Source: Patescibacteria group bacterium (GTDB lineage Bacteria; Patescibacteriota; UBA1384; CAILIB01). From it: a stretch of 33,530 nucleotides of DNA. Below, one piece after another: positions 1-7,913 of the stretch. Made by a program: the position numbers and the translations under genes. The stretch spans positions 1 through 33,530 of the forward strand of contig JALHQF010000001.1 of the NCBI GenBank assembly GCA_022842085.1, read 5' to 3'. The notes under the pieces are model-generated. The model was given only the letters and a program-made list of their open reading frames with translations, was not told the origin of the DNA and did not search any database. The number at the start of each line of letters is the position of its first letter. Position 1 is the first letter of the stretch.

Positions 1-932
1 ACATCTTTAGAGATTTTCTCAATTTCCGTTTCGTAGAGGCTATTGGACACTACGCCCTTTGAGGTAGCAAACGCTTCGAGCACCGGCACACCGGCCTCCA
101 TCAACGAGGCGAAGGTCTGTGTAAAGCGGGCGAGAATTGCTTTGCGAATAAAGCTGCCAAGCACCGGAAATCGCAGCTTAAGTCGGTCAGCAATTGCCCT
201 GCCTCGCGCCGTCTTTACCCAGGCCTTGTACCCGTACACCACGCCTCCACCAATGAGGATGAGCAGCCACCACTTCGTGATAAAGATGTCCGAGAGCGCC
301 AGCAGAAAACGTGTTGTGGCAGGTAGCTTTACGCCTGCCCCGCTAAAGAGCCCCACAAGCCTGGGTAGGATGAAGGTAATCACCAGGATGATCACCGATA
401 CCATGAGCACCGAGATTACGGCCGGGTACATGAGCGCACCACGCACCTTACCTTTGAGGTCGTACTCTTTCTGCTGCTGCACCGAGAGCTTCTTGAGGAT
501 GTCGGCCATGTTACCGGTGCGCTCCGACGATTTCACCATCTGCGCGTATACGTAGGAGAAGCACTTTGGGTGCTTTGTCAGTGCTTCCGAGAACGGCAAG
601 CCGCCTTCTACATCGGTTACCACCAAGCTCAGTACACCGCGCAGCTGCTTACTATCGGTTTCATCGCGCAGGCTCTTGAGAGCGTTTACCAGGGTCACAC
701 CCGCGTTGAGCATTACCGAGAGCTGTTCGGTAAAGATAATGCGCTCTTTCAGCTTGAGCTTGTAGCCACCCTTAGGAGCACCCGAGATCTTCCCCTGCTC
801 TTCTTCGAGCTTCGTAACGGTACCTCCAAGCGCCTTGAGCTTATCGAGAGCATCCTCGCGAGAAGGAGCCGTAACCGTTCCGGCTTGCGGCTTCTCCCCA
901 TCCTTCTTTACGACGTAGCGGTACGTTGCCAT
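1..932 (-). CDS. pilC: Type IV pilus inner-membrane platform protein PilC (GspF family), 3' end beyond window
   Basis: About 310 residues of an inner-membrane platform protein of the T2SS/T4P F family; the C-terminus lies beyond base 1. It anchors the pilus machinery and couples the PilB/PilT motors to pilin assembly. The translation starts MATYRYVVKKDGEKPQ, followed by the first GspF repeat (IIFTEQLSVMLNAGVTL, GGLPFSEAL, KSSERTGNM), hydrophobic segments around residues 170-190 and 220-235, and the start of the second repeat (ARFTQTFASLMEAGVPV). The ATG at 932 is the only possible start in this frame because TGA lies three codons upstream. A TACACT -10 box ends eight bases before it. The AAGGAG at 951-956 lies upstream of that box, so it would not be in the transcript. 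pilB is on the same strand but separated by an oppositely oriented gene. Confidence 0.93.
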   Translation of the reverse strand, partial: MATYRYVVKKDGEKPQAGTVTAPSREDALDKLKALGGTVTKLEEEQGKISGAPKGGYKLKLKERIIFTEQLSVMLNAGVTLVNALKSLRDETDSKQLRGVLSLVVTDVEGGLPFSEALTKHPKCFSYVYAQMVKSSERTGNMADILKKLSVQQQKEYDLKGKVRGALMYPAVISVLMVSVIILVITFILPRLVGLFSGAGVKLPATTRFLLALSDIFITKWWLLILIGGGVVYGYKAWVKTARGRAIADRLKLRFPVLGSFIRKAILARFTQTFASLMEAGVPVLEAFATSKGVVSNSLYETEIEKISKD

Positions 933-940
933 CCATACTC

Positions 941-946
941 AGTGTA
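941..946 (-). promoter_or_regulatory. -10 box (TACACT) for pilC
   Basis: On the minus strand TACACT is followed by eight bases and then the pilC ATG. This predicts a leaderless or near-leaderless mRNA, as for many genes in this window. No -35 element is convincing. Confidence 0.55.
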
Positions 947-1019
947 CGTGCTCCTTGGCATAGGATGCAAAACCTGGTAGAAAACGAAACGTTTAGGCGC
1001 TGCCTTGAACCTTACTGTC

Positions 1020-1511
1020 ATGGATCAACTATTCGAAAGACCCAGAACGCCTGGGCACCTCATTCTCATCAACACAACCAGGCAGTTTCTAAGTGACCCA
1101 AACCAGGAAACTTGGGGCGAGCTCGGACTTCAGCTGGCTGCGCGCAAAGAAGATCACATACCCGAAGACGACCATGGACCCCTCCTTACACTCCTTCTGG
1201 GGGCAATATCGGTCACGAGCATGGGTTGGGTGACCCTGCCAGCCATTCTGCAAGAGTTTCTCTTGACCCAGTGGTCAAAGAGCGAACTTGAAGTCGCGCT
1301 CGGTCAAACCGACTGGTGCCTTGTCACCATTCCATGTAGTTGCGATGAACAGTGCTCCGGAGATCTGCTCATCTGCAAAACGTCGGTGTTCCCAGACTTT
1401 GTTACACCAGAGCAGCGCGGCAGGTACGTTGCCCACCAGCGAAACCTGGTCACGACCCGTCTTGAAGAAGACCTGTTTAGGGTGATGTCCATGATGACTG
1501 CCCACAAGTAA
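1020..1511 (+). CDS. Hypothetical protein between pilC and pilB, opposite strand
   Basis: A 163-residue protein I do not recognise. It begins MDQLFERPRTPGHLI and looks soluble, with a hydrophobic stretch around residues 57-80 (LLTLLLGAISVTSMGWVTLP) that is short for a membrane helix. There is a cysteine group late in the protein (CSCDEQC, then C five residues later) that might bind metal. A TTG at 1005 would add five residues, but neither start has a Shine-Dalgarno sequence or a good TAnnnT box, so the start is uncertain. It ends against a strong hairpin terminator shared with pilB. It interrupts the usual pilB-pilC order in the opposite orientation, so a pilus role cannot be assumed. Confidence 0.6.
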   Translation: MDQLFERPRTPGHLILINTTRQFLSDPNQETWGELGLQLAARKEDHIPEDDHGPLLTLLLGAISVTSMGWVTLPAILQEFLLTQWSKSELEVALGQTDWCLVTIPCSCDEQCSGDLLICKTSVFPDFVTPEQRGRYVAHQRNLVTTRLEEDLFRVMSMMTAHK

Positions 1512-1513
1512 CC

Positions 1514-1535
1514 AGCACCCCCTCACGGGGGTGCT
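1514..1535. terminator. Hairpin terminator between the convergent hypothetical gene and pilB
   Basis: A perfect 9-bp stem, AGCACCCCC/GGGGGTGCT, with a TCAC loop lies directly between the stop codons of the two converging genes. There is no real T-tract on either side, so it may act in both directions through the stem alone. Confidence 0.75.
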
Positions 1536-1537
1536 TC

Positions 1538-3517
1538 CTATTCCCTGCTCACGCGCCAGACTTCCTCAATGGAGGTAAACCCGCGCAGCACCTTCATGAT
1601 GCCGTCCATCTGCATGGTCATCATGCCGTCCTTAATGCTCTGTTCGGTAATACGCGTGTTGCTCTCGCGGTTCAGTACCAGCTGCTGTACGTGCTCATTC
1701 ACATCCAGCACCTCGGTAACGGTAAGGCGCCCCTTGTAGCCCGTGCCATTACACTTGTCACAGCCCTTACCACGGTAGAAGTGAATGCCCTCTTTCTGGG
1801 CGAGCTTCTTCCCCTCAGCAGGCATGCTGTCGATAATGTCCTTTACCTCTTTAAGGGTACCTGCATCGGGCTTGTACTCCTCTTTACACTCTTGGCAGAT
1901 ACGCCGTGCAAGGCGCTGCGCCACCACCGTGTGAATGGAACTCGTAAGGAGGAACGGCTCCACACCCATGTCGATGAGACGCGGGAAGGCGCCACCTGAG
2001 TCGTTGGTGTGGAGCGTGGAGATCACAATGTGTCCCGTAAGAGCAGCATTCACCGCCATATCGGCCGTTTCATGGTCGCGGATTTCACCAAGCATCACGA
2101 TGTCCGGGTCTTGCCGGACCACTGCGCGCATTCCGGTACCAAAGGAGTAGCCAATCTCGTGGTGCACCTGGCTCTGGTTGATCCCTTCAATTTGGTACTC
2201 CACCGGATCCTCTAGGGTGAGGATGTTTACGTCTGGCTTCATGAGCTTGCCGAGCACAGCGTAGAGCGTCGTGGTTTTACCAGAGCCGGTAGGTCCGGTT
2301 ACCAGGATCATGCCGTGGCTACGCTCCATGTTGCGCGTGAGCACCGCGTAGTTGCGATCGATAATACCGGTGTCCTCAAGCGCCAGGATACCCACCGATT
2401 TGTCCAGGATACGCATTACGATCTTCTCCCCAAACACAATCGGAATTGTAGAGAAGCGGAAGTCGATGCGTCGCCGCTCAATGTTCACGCTAAAGCGGCC
2501 GTCCTGCGGCAGGCGCTGCTCGTCGATCTTGAGGTTGGCGAGAATCTTAAACCGCGCCGTAATGGCCTGCTGCACCTCTTTGGGCAGCTCCACCTTCTGT
2601 ACCAAGATACCGTCGAGGCGAAAGCGCACCACCACGCGACGCTCGTAGGGCTCGATGTGGATGTCTGAGGCCTTCTCCTTTACCGCACGCTTGAGGATAG
2701 AGAATACGATGTGAGCCGTCGGGGCAGAGTCGTCGTCTACCCCAACCTCTTCATTGGCAGCAGCTTGGACATCCTTCTTAGAGATGAAGTCTCCTGCTGC
2801 TACAAGGTCCTGCACCTCGCTGGCAAACCCAGTATACTGGTCCAGTATCGCGTTGATGCCATCCTTGGTAGCGAGCGCCGGCTTGATAACAAGGCCGGTT
2901 TGCTTACGCATCGACTGGATGATGTCGAAGTCGTCCGGGTTGGTCATTGCCACCGTCAGGACACCTTCTTCAAGCTCAATTGGCACTGCACCGAGCTTTT
3001 GGGCGAGTTCGATCGGGACGAGCTCGAGCACCTCCTTCTCTACCCTCACCGAGCCAAGGTCGAGGAATTCGATAAACGATTCACGTCGCGGAACATCTGG
3101 GAGAGCTGCCTCAGCCTCGGCAGCTGCAAGTGTGTTCTCGGCTTCTTTCATGGTTTTGGCCGCATCTACGGCCGCAGCGATCTCATCATCCTCCTCGTCT
3201 TCACTTTCACTTACCGCTACAAAGAGCTCAGGATGATCCTTCTGAGCTTGTACCACAGCCTTGACCAGCCTTGCCGCAGGTTCATACACCACGTCTAGCT
3301 CTGGAAGCACTACCTTATCACCCTCAATGGCGCCCGTAGTGGTTTCGGTGCTAAACACCCCAAGCTCGGGCACCTGCACCTTCTCGCCTACCTCCAGCTC
3401 ACGTTGGAGGATTTCTACAAAAGCCTTAATAAGCTCTTCCGCCTGTTTTGGCGTGAGCTTTCCACTGCCGCCCAGCTGGGCGATAAGGTCTTTCTGTGTG
3501 AGCCCCTCAACTGCCAT
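1538..3517 (-). CDS. pilB: Type IV pilus extension ATPase PilB with an N-terminal HU-like domain
   Basis: A 659-residue motor ATPase that powers pilin polymerisation. Residues 1-92 resemble an HU/IHF protein: helices (LTQKDLIAQLGG, LTPKQAEELIKAFVEILQREL), then GEKVQVPELGVFS, then VVYEPAARLVKAV, which matches the HU C-terminal strand and helix. The HU beta-arm tip (GRNPxTG) is missing. Residues about 103-143 are an acidic, Ala/Glu-rich linker, and about 150-230 an MshEN-type N-domain. The ATPase core follows, with Walker A GPTGSGKTT at 408-416, Walker B IVMLGEIRD near 473-481, a His box (TGHIVISTLHTND) and a C-x2-C...C-x2-C zinc site near the C-terminus. The HU-like part is in frame with no internal stop, and the leaderless-type TACCCT box sits six bases before its ATG, so it is part of the annotated protein. 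pilT is about 22 kb away. Confidence 0.95.
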   Translation of the reverse strand: MAVEGLTQKDLIAQLGGSGKLTPKQAEELIKAFVEILQRELEVGEKVQVPELGVFSTETTTGAIEGDKVVLPELDVVYEPAARLVKAVVQAQKDHPELFVAVSESEDEEDDEIAAAVDAAKTMKEAENTLAAAEAEAALPDVPRRESFIEFLDLGSVRVEKEVLELVPIELAQKLGAVPIELEEGVLTVAMTNPDDFDIIQSMRKQTGLVIKPALATKDGINAILDQYTGFASEVQDLVAAGDFISKKDVQAAANEEVGVDDDSAPTAHIVFSILKRAVKEKASDIHIEPYERRVVVRFRLDGILVQKVELPKEVQQAITARFKILANLKIDEQRLPQDGRFSVNIERRRIDFRFSTIPIVFGEKIVMRILDKSVGILALEDTGIIDRNYAVLTRNMERSHGMILVTGPTGSGKTTTLYAVLGKLMKPDVNILTLEDPVEYQIEGINQSQVHHEIGYSFGTGMRAVVRQDPDIVMLGEIRDHETADMAVNAALTGHIVISTLHTNDSGGAFPRLIDMGVEPFLLTSSIHTVVAQRLARRICQECKEEYKPDAGTLKEVKDIIDSMPAEGKKLAQKEGIHFYRGKGCDKCNGTGYKGRLTVTEVLDVNEHVQQLVLNRESNTRITEQSIKDGMMTMQMDGIMKVLRGFTSIEEVWRVSRE

Positions 3518-3523
3518 AGGACT

Positions 3524-3529
3524 AGGGTA
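3524..3529 (-). promoter_or_regulatory. Leaderless-type -10 box (TACCCT) for pilB
   Basis: TACCCT, six bases, then the pilB ATG at 3517. No Shine-Dalgarno sequence is present. It supports the start that includes the HU-like domain. Confidence 0.6.
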
Positions 3530-3545
3530 CCACGCCGCGTTTCGC

Positions 3546-3551
3546 TAAGCT
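3546..3551 (+). promoter_or_regulatory. Leaderless-type -10 box (TAAGCT) for dnaX
   Basis: TAAGCT, six bases, then the dnaX ATG at 3558. It lies back to back with the pilB box at 3524-3529. Confidence 0.6.
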
Positions 3552-3557
3552 TGGGCT

Positions 3558-5006
3558 ATGCCCATTTCGCGCGACGCTCGTCCAACTCGCTTTGCCGACC
3601 TGCTGGGTCAGGAGCTCGTACGCGATACGCTTCAGCGAGCACTCGCTTCAGGTAAACCTGGGCAAGCCTACCTCCTGCACGGACCACGCGGTACAGGCAA
3701 GACCTCTACGGCACGCCTTCTAGCGCGCGCACTCTGCTGCGAATCACCAACTACGAAGGGTGGCTTCGAGCCATGTGGGGCCTGCGCCGCCTGCCTGGCC
3801 ATCCAAAACGAGCAGGCAACGGACGTGCTCGAGATGGACGCCGCGAGTAACCGTGGAATCGACGACATCCGCAGCTTGCGTGACTCGGTCCGCTATCCCC
3901 CCGTGCAGCTGAAGCGACGTATTACCATCATTGACGAGGTACACATGTTGACCGTCGATGCATTTAACGCGCTGCTCAAAACACTCGAAGAACCGCCGGC
4001 TCACGCGACGTTTATCCTCGCCACCACCGAGCTCCACCGCGTACCGGTGACTATTCGATCTCGCTGTCAGATTCTGCCCTTCAGCCTGCTTTCAAAAGAG
4101 GTAATTGCCGAAAAGCTCGATCGCCTTGTCGCAAGCGCCGGCAAGCAAGCCACACCAGATGCCCTCGCACTCATTGCCGAGCATGCAGCAGGCGGCATGC
4201 GTGACGCAGAGTCGCTCCTTGAGTCGCTGCTGGCACGAAGCGATACATTGACCCTCGATATAGTTCGTACTGACCTTGGCCTCCCTGAGGCATCCCGTCT
4301 CACTGAGCTCTTTGCCGCCCTCGCAAACGGCGACAGCACAGCAGCCTACACCCACCTGCGTAGTGGCACAGCTGATGTAGTGCTCGCCGAGCTCCTCCGC
4401 ATGACACGCAGGGAGCTTGAGCTGCAGCCATCCCCAGTGCTCGGTCGATTGCTAGAGGTGCTTCTCGAGGCCAGCATCTTGCAGCGCGCTGCACCCGACC
4501 CCTGGATTCCGCTCGAAGTTGCCTGTTGGAAACTCGCAGCTACACAGCAAGGCACTCCAAAACGTGCAGCCCCAAAGCCAACCGAAGCGCTCCCACTCAC
4601 TGTTGTAGAGGTGGCACCTAAAGCGGCTACACCACCTCAACCAGAAGTTCCCGTTGTGGAACTGCAGCCATTTATTGAAAAGGATGTGCGCAAGGCCTGG
4701 GCAGAAACTGCCAAGCGCATTGGGCGAAGCAATCCACTCCTCGGCCAGCTCCTTCGAGAAGCCGAGCTCTACACCGCAGATGGCTCCCTACTCACGGTGC
4801 GCTGTCGGTTGAAGCTGCACGTAGAGAAACTCCAGGGAAAACAGCTACAAGCTAAGATCCTCGAGCTCATGGACGAGCTCACTCAGGGTAGCTGGCAGCT
4901 CTTAGCTATCCACCAGCCAAACTTGCCAAAGCGTCCGGCAACGAACGCACTCAGTGGGGAGGCAAGCTCGACAGCCGCGGCAGTATTCGGTACACAGAAC
5001 GTATGA
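3558..5006 (+). CDS. dnaX: DNA polymerase III subunit gamma/tau
   Basis: A 482-residue clamp-loader ATPase. Visible in order: Walker A GPRGTGKTS near residue 43; a zinc module (CCESPTTKGGFEPCGACAAC); the DAASNRGIDDIR motif; Walker B IIDEVHML; and the sensor/SRC region (ATTELHRVPVTIRSRCQ). The collar domain follows, then a Pro/Ala-rich linker around 335-365 and a small C-terminal domain with tau character (DVRKAWAETAKRIG...). No slippery A-tract for programmed frameshifting was noticed. The stop overlaps the start of the ferredoxin gene (ATGA), so the two are probably co-translated. Length and motif order are normal for a short bacterial DnaX. Confidence 0.95.
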   Translation: MPISRDARPTRFADLLGQELVRDTLQRALASGKPGQAYLLHGPRGTGKTSTARLLARALCCESPTTKGGFEPCGACAACLAIQNEQATDVLEMDAASNRGIDDIRSLRDSVRYPPVQLKRRITIIDEVHMLTVDAFNALLKTLEEPPAHATFILATTELHRVPVTIRSRCQILPFSLLSKEVIAEKLDRLVASAGKQATPDALALIAEHAAGGMRDAESLLESLLARSDTLTLDIVRTDLGLPEASRLTELFAALANGDSTAAYTHLRSGTADVVLAELLRMTRRELELQPSPVLGRLLEVLLEASILQRAAPDPWIPLEVACWKLAATQQGTPKRAAPKPTEALPLTVVEVAPKAATPPQPEVPVVELQPFIEKDVRKAWAETAKRIGRSNPLLGQLLREAELYTADGSLLTVRCRLKLHVEKLQGKQLQAKILELMDELTQGSWQLLAIHQPNLPKRPATNALSGEASSTAAAVFGTQNV

Positions 5007-5323
5007 GTGAGCACGAGCATATATCGACCGTCGAGGTAGACCGAGACGCTTGCCTTACCGCCGCGATTTGCCTTGCCTACCAGCTCTACGAGCTCGACGA
5101 TGAGGGTAAGGCAGTGCTCCTCACGAGCAACGGCTCAAACAGCGACGACCCTGCAAACGAGCTTCAAACCGGCGGTCGAGTTGCCATTGAGCACCTCGCA
5201 AATCCCGAAGGCTGGGACGCCGACGAAATGCGTGCTCGAGTGCTCGAGTCAGCCAAGGCCTGCCCATTTAACGCGATTATCGTGCGCGACACCGCAGGCA
5301 AGGTTGTCTGGCCCCCGGCCTAG
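5003..5323 (+). CDS. Ferredoxin, three-cysteine (3Fe-4S-type) single cluster
   Basis: A 106-residue acidic protein. VDRDACLTAAIC gives C17-x5-C23, and ACPFNAI gives C87-P, the pattern of small single-cluster ferredoxins where the first motif lacks the middle cysteine and a [3Fe-4S] cluster is usual. It has no other cysteine. The spacing between the two halves is longer than usual, with a Ser/Asn/Asp-rich insert (TSNGSNSDDPANE). It is a soluble electron carrier; its redox partner is not evident in the window. The start ATG overlaps the dnaX stop. Its TAG stop interlocks with the TAG of xth on the other strand through a CTAG palindrome at 5320-5323. Confidence 0.85.
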   Translation: MSEHEHISTVEVDRDACLTAAICLAYQLYELDDEGKAVLLTSNGSNSDDPANELQTGGRVAIEHLANPEGWDADEMRARVLESAKACPFNAIIVRDTAGKVVWPPA

Positions 5324-6120
5324 AACCTCAGCTCGAGGCTTACCGGACAGTGGTCTGAACCCATAACGCTCGGGTGCACATTCGCACCCTTTACCTGTTC
5401 GCGAAGCACCGCCGACACGAGGAAGTAATCGATTCTCCAGCCGATGTTGCGCTCCCGCGCGTTCGCAAAGTGGCTCCACCAGGTATAGAGCGCCGGAGTT
5501 TCAGGCTCGAACATCCGGAGCGTGTCGATGAAGCCCGCGTCGATGAACGCTTGAAAACCCGCCCGCTCCTCATCGGTAAAGCCCTTCTTCCCTCGGTTTG
5601 CCTTAGGGTTTGCAAGGTCTATTTCCCTGTGAGCAACGTTGAGATCTCCGCAAAAGACGACTGGTTTCTCCTGCTCAAGCCGCTGGCAGTACGCCAGAAA
5701 AGCGGGGTCCCAGTGCTTATGCCGAAGGGGTACGCGACTGAGATCATCTTTGGCGTTTGGCGTGTAGACCGTTACCAGGTAGAAGTGCTCGTATTCGGCC
5801 ATCAGCACACGGCCTTCGGCGTTTGGGTGACCGTAGCCGTCGTCTTCGATCCGGTGTGCTTTGGCAATATCCTCTGGAAGATCGGCAACTACCCGCAAGG
5901 GCTGAGCCTTGGTGTAGATGGCTGTGCCCGAGTACCCCTTGCGCTGGGCTGAGTTCCAAAACTCGTAGTAATCAGGCAGGTCAACTATCGCCTCGCCAGG
6001 CTGGGCCTTCGTCTCTTGCAGACAGAGGATGTCGGGATTGTGAGCAGCGACAAATGGGAAAAAGAGCTCCTTGCGTAGGACGGCTCGAATTCCGTTGACG
6101 TTCCAGGACATGAGCTTCAT
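5320..6120 (-). CDS. xth: Exodeoxyribonuclease III / AP endonuclease
   Basis: A 266-residue member of the exonuclease III family, which cleaves 5' of abasic sites in base-excision repair and degrades 3' ends. Catalytic motifs are intact: SWNVNGIRA (N7), LCLQETK (metal-binding E36), the VYTPNAK region, FCGDLNVAHREIDL (Asp/Asn pair), WRIDYFLVS and the terminal GSDHCPVSLEL Asp-His. Length is normal. The TAGGAT box six bases before the ATG indicates its own leaderless promoter. It converges on the ferredoxin gene with a shared CTAG stop. Confidence 0.96.
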   Translation of the reverse strand: MKLMSWNVNGIRAVLRKELFFPFVAAHNPDILCLQETKAQPGEAIVDLPDYYEFWNSAQRKGYSGTAIYTKAQPLRVVADLPEDIAKAHRIEDDGYGHPNAEGRVLMAEYEHFYLVTVYTPNAKDDLSRVPLRHKHWDPAFLAYCQRLEQEKPVVFCGDLNVAHREIDLANPKANRGKKGFTDEERAGFQAFIDAGFIDTLRMFEPETPALYTWWSHFANARERNIGWRIDYFLVSAVLREQVKGANVHPSVMGSDHCPVSLELRF

Positions 6121-6126
6121 AGCCCC

Positions 6127-6132
6127 ATCCTA
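6127..6132 (-). promoter_or_regulatory. Leaderless-type -10 box (TAGGAT) for xth
   Basis: TAGGAT, six bases, then the xth ATG at 6120. It lies between the mscL stop and xth, so xth need not rely on read-through from mscL. Confidence 0.55.
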
Positions 6133-6147
6133 GCAGGAACACGCTCC

Positions 6148-6468
6148 CTACTTTTTCTCGAGTATCGAGTCGTCTTTGAAGATCGCCTTCGCGGCAACGT
6201 AGACCACGAGTGCAATGATCAAGAAGTTAATGACCGCATCAATCACCTCTCCAACCATAAACTGCTGGCCACGTACGGTGTAGGAAAGCTCCGCAAGGCT
6301 TTGCGTCGGGTTAACTAGGCCGATGAGCGGGGTGATCAGTCCACTCACAATCTTATCGATGATACCGCTCACAGCGGTGGCCAGCACGAAGGCGATAGCA
6401 ACCGGAACAACATTGTACTGCTTGATAAAGGCCATAAAGCCTTTGGCTTGAGCGAGTGTTTTTGGCAT
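6148..6468 (-). CDS. mscL: Large-conductance mechanosensitive channel MscL, short form
   Basis: A 106-residue membrane protein with the MscL plan: an N-terminal amphipathic helix (GFMAFIKQYN), TM1 about residues 20-45 (VPVAIAFVLATAVSGIIDKIV), a short periplasmic loop, TM2 about 76-96 (VIDAVINFLIIALVVYVAAKAIF) and a charged tail. It opens under membrane tension to release solutes during hypo-osmotic shock. It is shorter than typical MscL (about 130-150 residues) in both loop and tail. The start is supported by TACTAT seven bases upstream. Confidence 0.85.
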   Translation of the reverse strand: MPKTLAQAKGFMAFIKQYNVVPVAIAFVLATAVSGIIDKIVSGLITPLIGLVNPTQSLAELSYTVRGQQFMVGEVIDAVINFLIIALVVYVAAKAIFKDDSILEKK

Positions 6469-6475
6469 AGGTTAG

Positions 6476-6481
6476 ATAGTA
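6476..6481 (-). promoter_or_regulatory. -10 box (TACTAT) for mscL
   Basis: TACTAT, seven bases, then the mscL ATG at 6468. No Shine-Dalgarno sequence. Confidence 0.5.
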
Positions 6482-6541
6482 GTCCTACGCTTACGCTAGC
6501 ACTCGCAGCCTGGCTGACAAGGGTAGGTGCGAATCTGAAAA

Positions 6542-6559
6542 TGTTGATTAAATTCAACA
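6542..6559. promoter_or_regulatory. Operator-like palindrome TGTTGA-N6-TCAACA, copy A
   Basis: The inverted repeat extends to AATGTTGA-N6-TCAACATT (6540-6561) in an AT-rich patch upstream of the GT4-GH57 operon. The same 12 fixed bases with the same six-base spacer recur exactly at 11367 and 13360. The adjacent AT-rich sequence (TATTAA at 6565) could be a -10 region, placing the palindrome over the -35. This fits the binding site of a dimeric regulator; no such regulator gene is in the window. Confidence 0.6.
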
Positions 6560-6602
6560 TTATCTATTAATGCTCTCAGACTTAGTTTTAGCGCACTGTC
6601 CC

Positions 6603-6632
6603 GTTAGGCGATTTGTTTCCAGATTGCCTAAC
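6603..6632 (+). promoter_or_regulatory. Hairpin in the probable 5' leader of the GT4 gene
   Basis: GTTAGGCGAT can pair with ATTGCCTAAC (ten pairs with one G-U) around a ten-base loop, ending 30 bases before the GT4 start. The GT4 gene is one of few promoter-proximal genes here without a convincing leaderless box, so a structured leader is plausible. Its function is unknown. Confidence 0.35.
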
Positions 6633-6662
6633 CTGTACCGTGGGTAACGAACACTGTGCACC

Positions 6663-7913
6663 GTGCCTACATCTTCCGTACTCATGCTGGGCTGGGAGCT
6701 ACCCCCGTACAACTCGGGCGGCCTTGGTACTGCCTCGCTTGGTATCACCCAAGGCCTCAGCTCACTGGGAGTTGGGGTTCGTTTCGTTGTGCCCAAGGTC
6801 TTTGGGCCCTACCCCTTCTCACACATGCCAGTGCTCTCGGCCGTCGATCACGGCGAATCACTCCCTTGGGACGAGAGTGCGAGCCGTCAGCTGGGATACC
6901 ACACCGAACTACTCGAGATTAAGGGTCAACAGTTGGCGCTTCCAACGAAGGGCTACCTAAGCGCACAGCAGCAATCCGACTGGTACGCAGAAAAGGTGCT
7001 CGCCATCTCTGCAAAGGAGGCGCCGCCAAGCCTTATTCACACCCACGATTGGATGACCTACCGCGCTGGTCTGGCCGCTCGTGATGCCTTTCATGCACGT
7101 GGATTCCATACCCCCATGGTGGCACACATCCACGCCACCGAATTCGATCGCTCCGATCGGCACGGCAACCCAGAAATCTACGCCCTCGAGAAAGAGGGTC
7201 TCAACGGTGCCGATCGCGTAGTGGCAGTCTCCCAACTCACCGCAAGCATTGTGCACGAGGAGTATGGTGTGCCATTGGAAAAAATCCGCGTAGTCCATAA
7301 CGGGCACACAGCCCGCAGCAACCTCAAGCGTCACCCACACCCGCTCAAAGGTCGCCATCCGGTGGTGCTCTTCATGGGACGGGTTACCTGGCAGAAAGGG
7401 CCGGAGCACTTCCTCCGTTTTGCTGTCGCCCTCCTGAAGCTCGACCCTTCGGTGCGCTTTATCTTTGCAGGGAGCGGTGATCAGTACGAACGAATCATCG
7501 AACAGGCGGCAGGCAGCCAGCTCTCGGGTCGTGTGCTCTTTGCACCGTTTCTGCGCGGCGAAGAGGTAGACCGTGCCTACCAGCTCGCTGATCTCTTTGT
7601 GATGCCCAGTGAGTCCGAGCCGTTTGGCTTGGTTGCACTTGAGGCCATGGAGCACGGCACCCCAGTTCTCGCGAGCCCTCGCTGTGGCGTCAACGAGGTT
7701 GCCCCGAGTATCGTCGTAACCGATCACACCAACCCACTCGCTATGGCACGCGCTGCGCACACCATTCTGCACACCGATGATCGCGCAAAGCGCCTTGCCG
7801 CCATGCAGCACGATCTGCGGGCAAACAGCTGGCAGGTTGCCTGCCAGAAACTCCAAGCCGTCTACGACGAGCTCACCACTCCGGCACTTGCCCCCGTACC
7901 GGTAGCAGCATGA
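6663..7913 (+). CDS. GT4-family glycosyltransferase of the glycogen locus
   Basis: A 416-residue GT-B enzyme. The N-terminus LMLGWELPPYNSGGLGTASL is the donor-side loop typical of glycogen-synthase-like GT4/GT5 proteins. HTHDWMTYRAG and VAHIHATEFDR follow, then the C-terminal half with VVLFMGRVTWQKGPEHFL, the EPFGLVALEA E-x7-E motif and GTPVLASPRCGVNE. It probably transfers glucose from a nucleotide sugar to an alpha-glucan; the exact donor and acceptor cannot be read from sequence. The GTG start at 6663 is preferred over the ATG at 6684, which would remove the first beta-strand. There is no Shine-Dalgarno sequence; only an imperfect box (AACACT, 6650-6655) precedes. The stop overlaps the GH57 start (ATGA), so the pair is co-translated, an arrangement known from other glycogen loci. 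Confidence 0.87.
   Translation: MPTSSVLMLGWELPPYNSGGLGTASLGITQGLSSLGVGVRFVVPKVFGPYPFSHMPVLSAVDHGESLPWDESASRQLGYHTELLEIKGQQLALPTKGYLSAQQQSDWYAEKVLAISAKEAPPSLIHTHDWMTYRAGLAARDAFHARGFHTPMVAHIHATEFDRSDRHGNPEIYALEKEGLNGADRVVAVSQLTASIVHEEYGVPLEKIRVVHNGHTARSNLKRHPHPLKGRHPVVLFMGRVTWQKGPEHFLRFAVALLKLDPSVRFIFAGSGDQYERIIEQAAGSQLSGRVLFAPFLRGEEVDRAYQLADLFVMPSESEPFGLVALEAMEHGTPVLASPRCGVNEVAPSIVVTDHTNPLAMARAAHTILHTDDRAKRLAAMQHDLRANSWQVACQKLQAVYDELTTPALAPVPVAA

Noticed and set aside
951..956. AAGGAG as the Shine-Dalgarno sequence of pilC
   Set aside because: It is 18 bases from the ATG and upstream of the TACACT -10 box, so it would not be in the transcript.
2711..3298. A 195-codon plus-strand open frame inside pilB
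   Set aside because: Shadow of the MshEN/HU-like linker region; no family character and no start signal.
3546..5006. Programmed frameshift site in dnaX
   Set aside because: No A-rich slippery heptamer followed by a hairpin was found; the full frame is continuous.
6957..7856. A 299-codon minus-strand open frame
   Set aside because: It lies entirely opposite the GT4 glycosyltransferase gene, whose motifs are unambiguous. The antisense translation shows no domain and no promoter or ribosome site.
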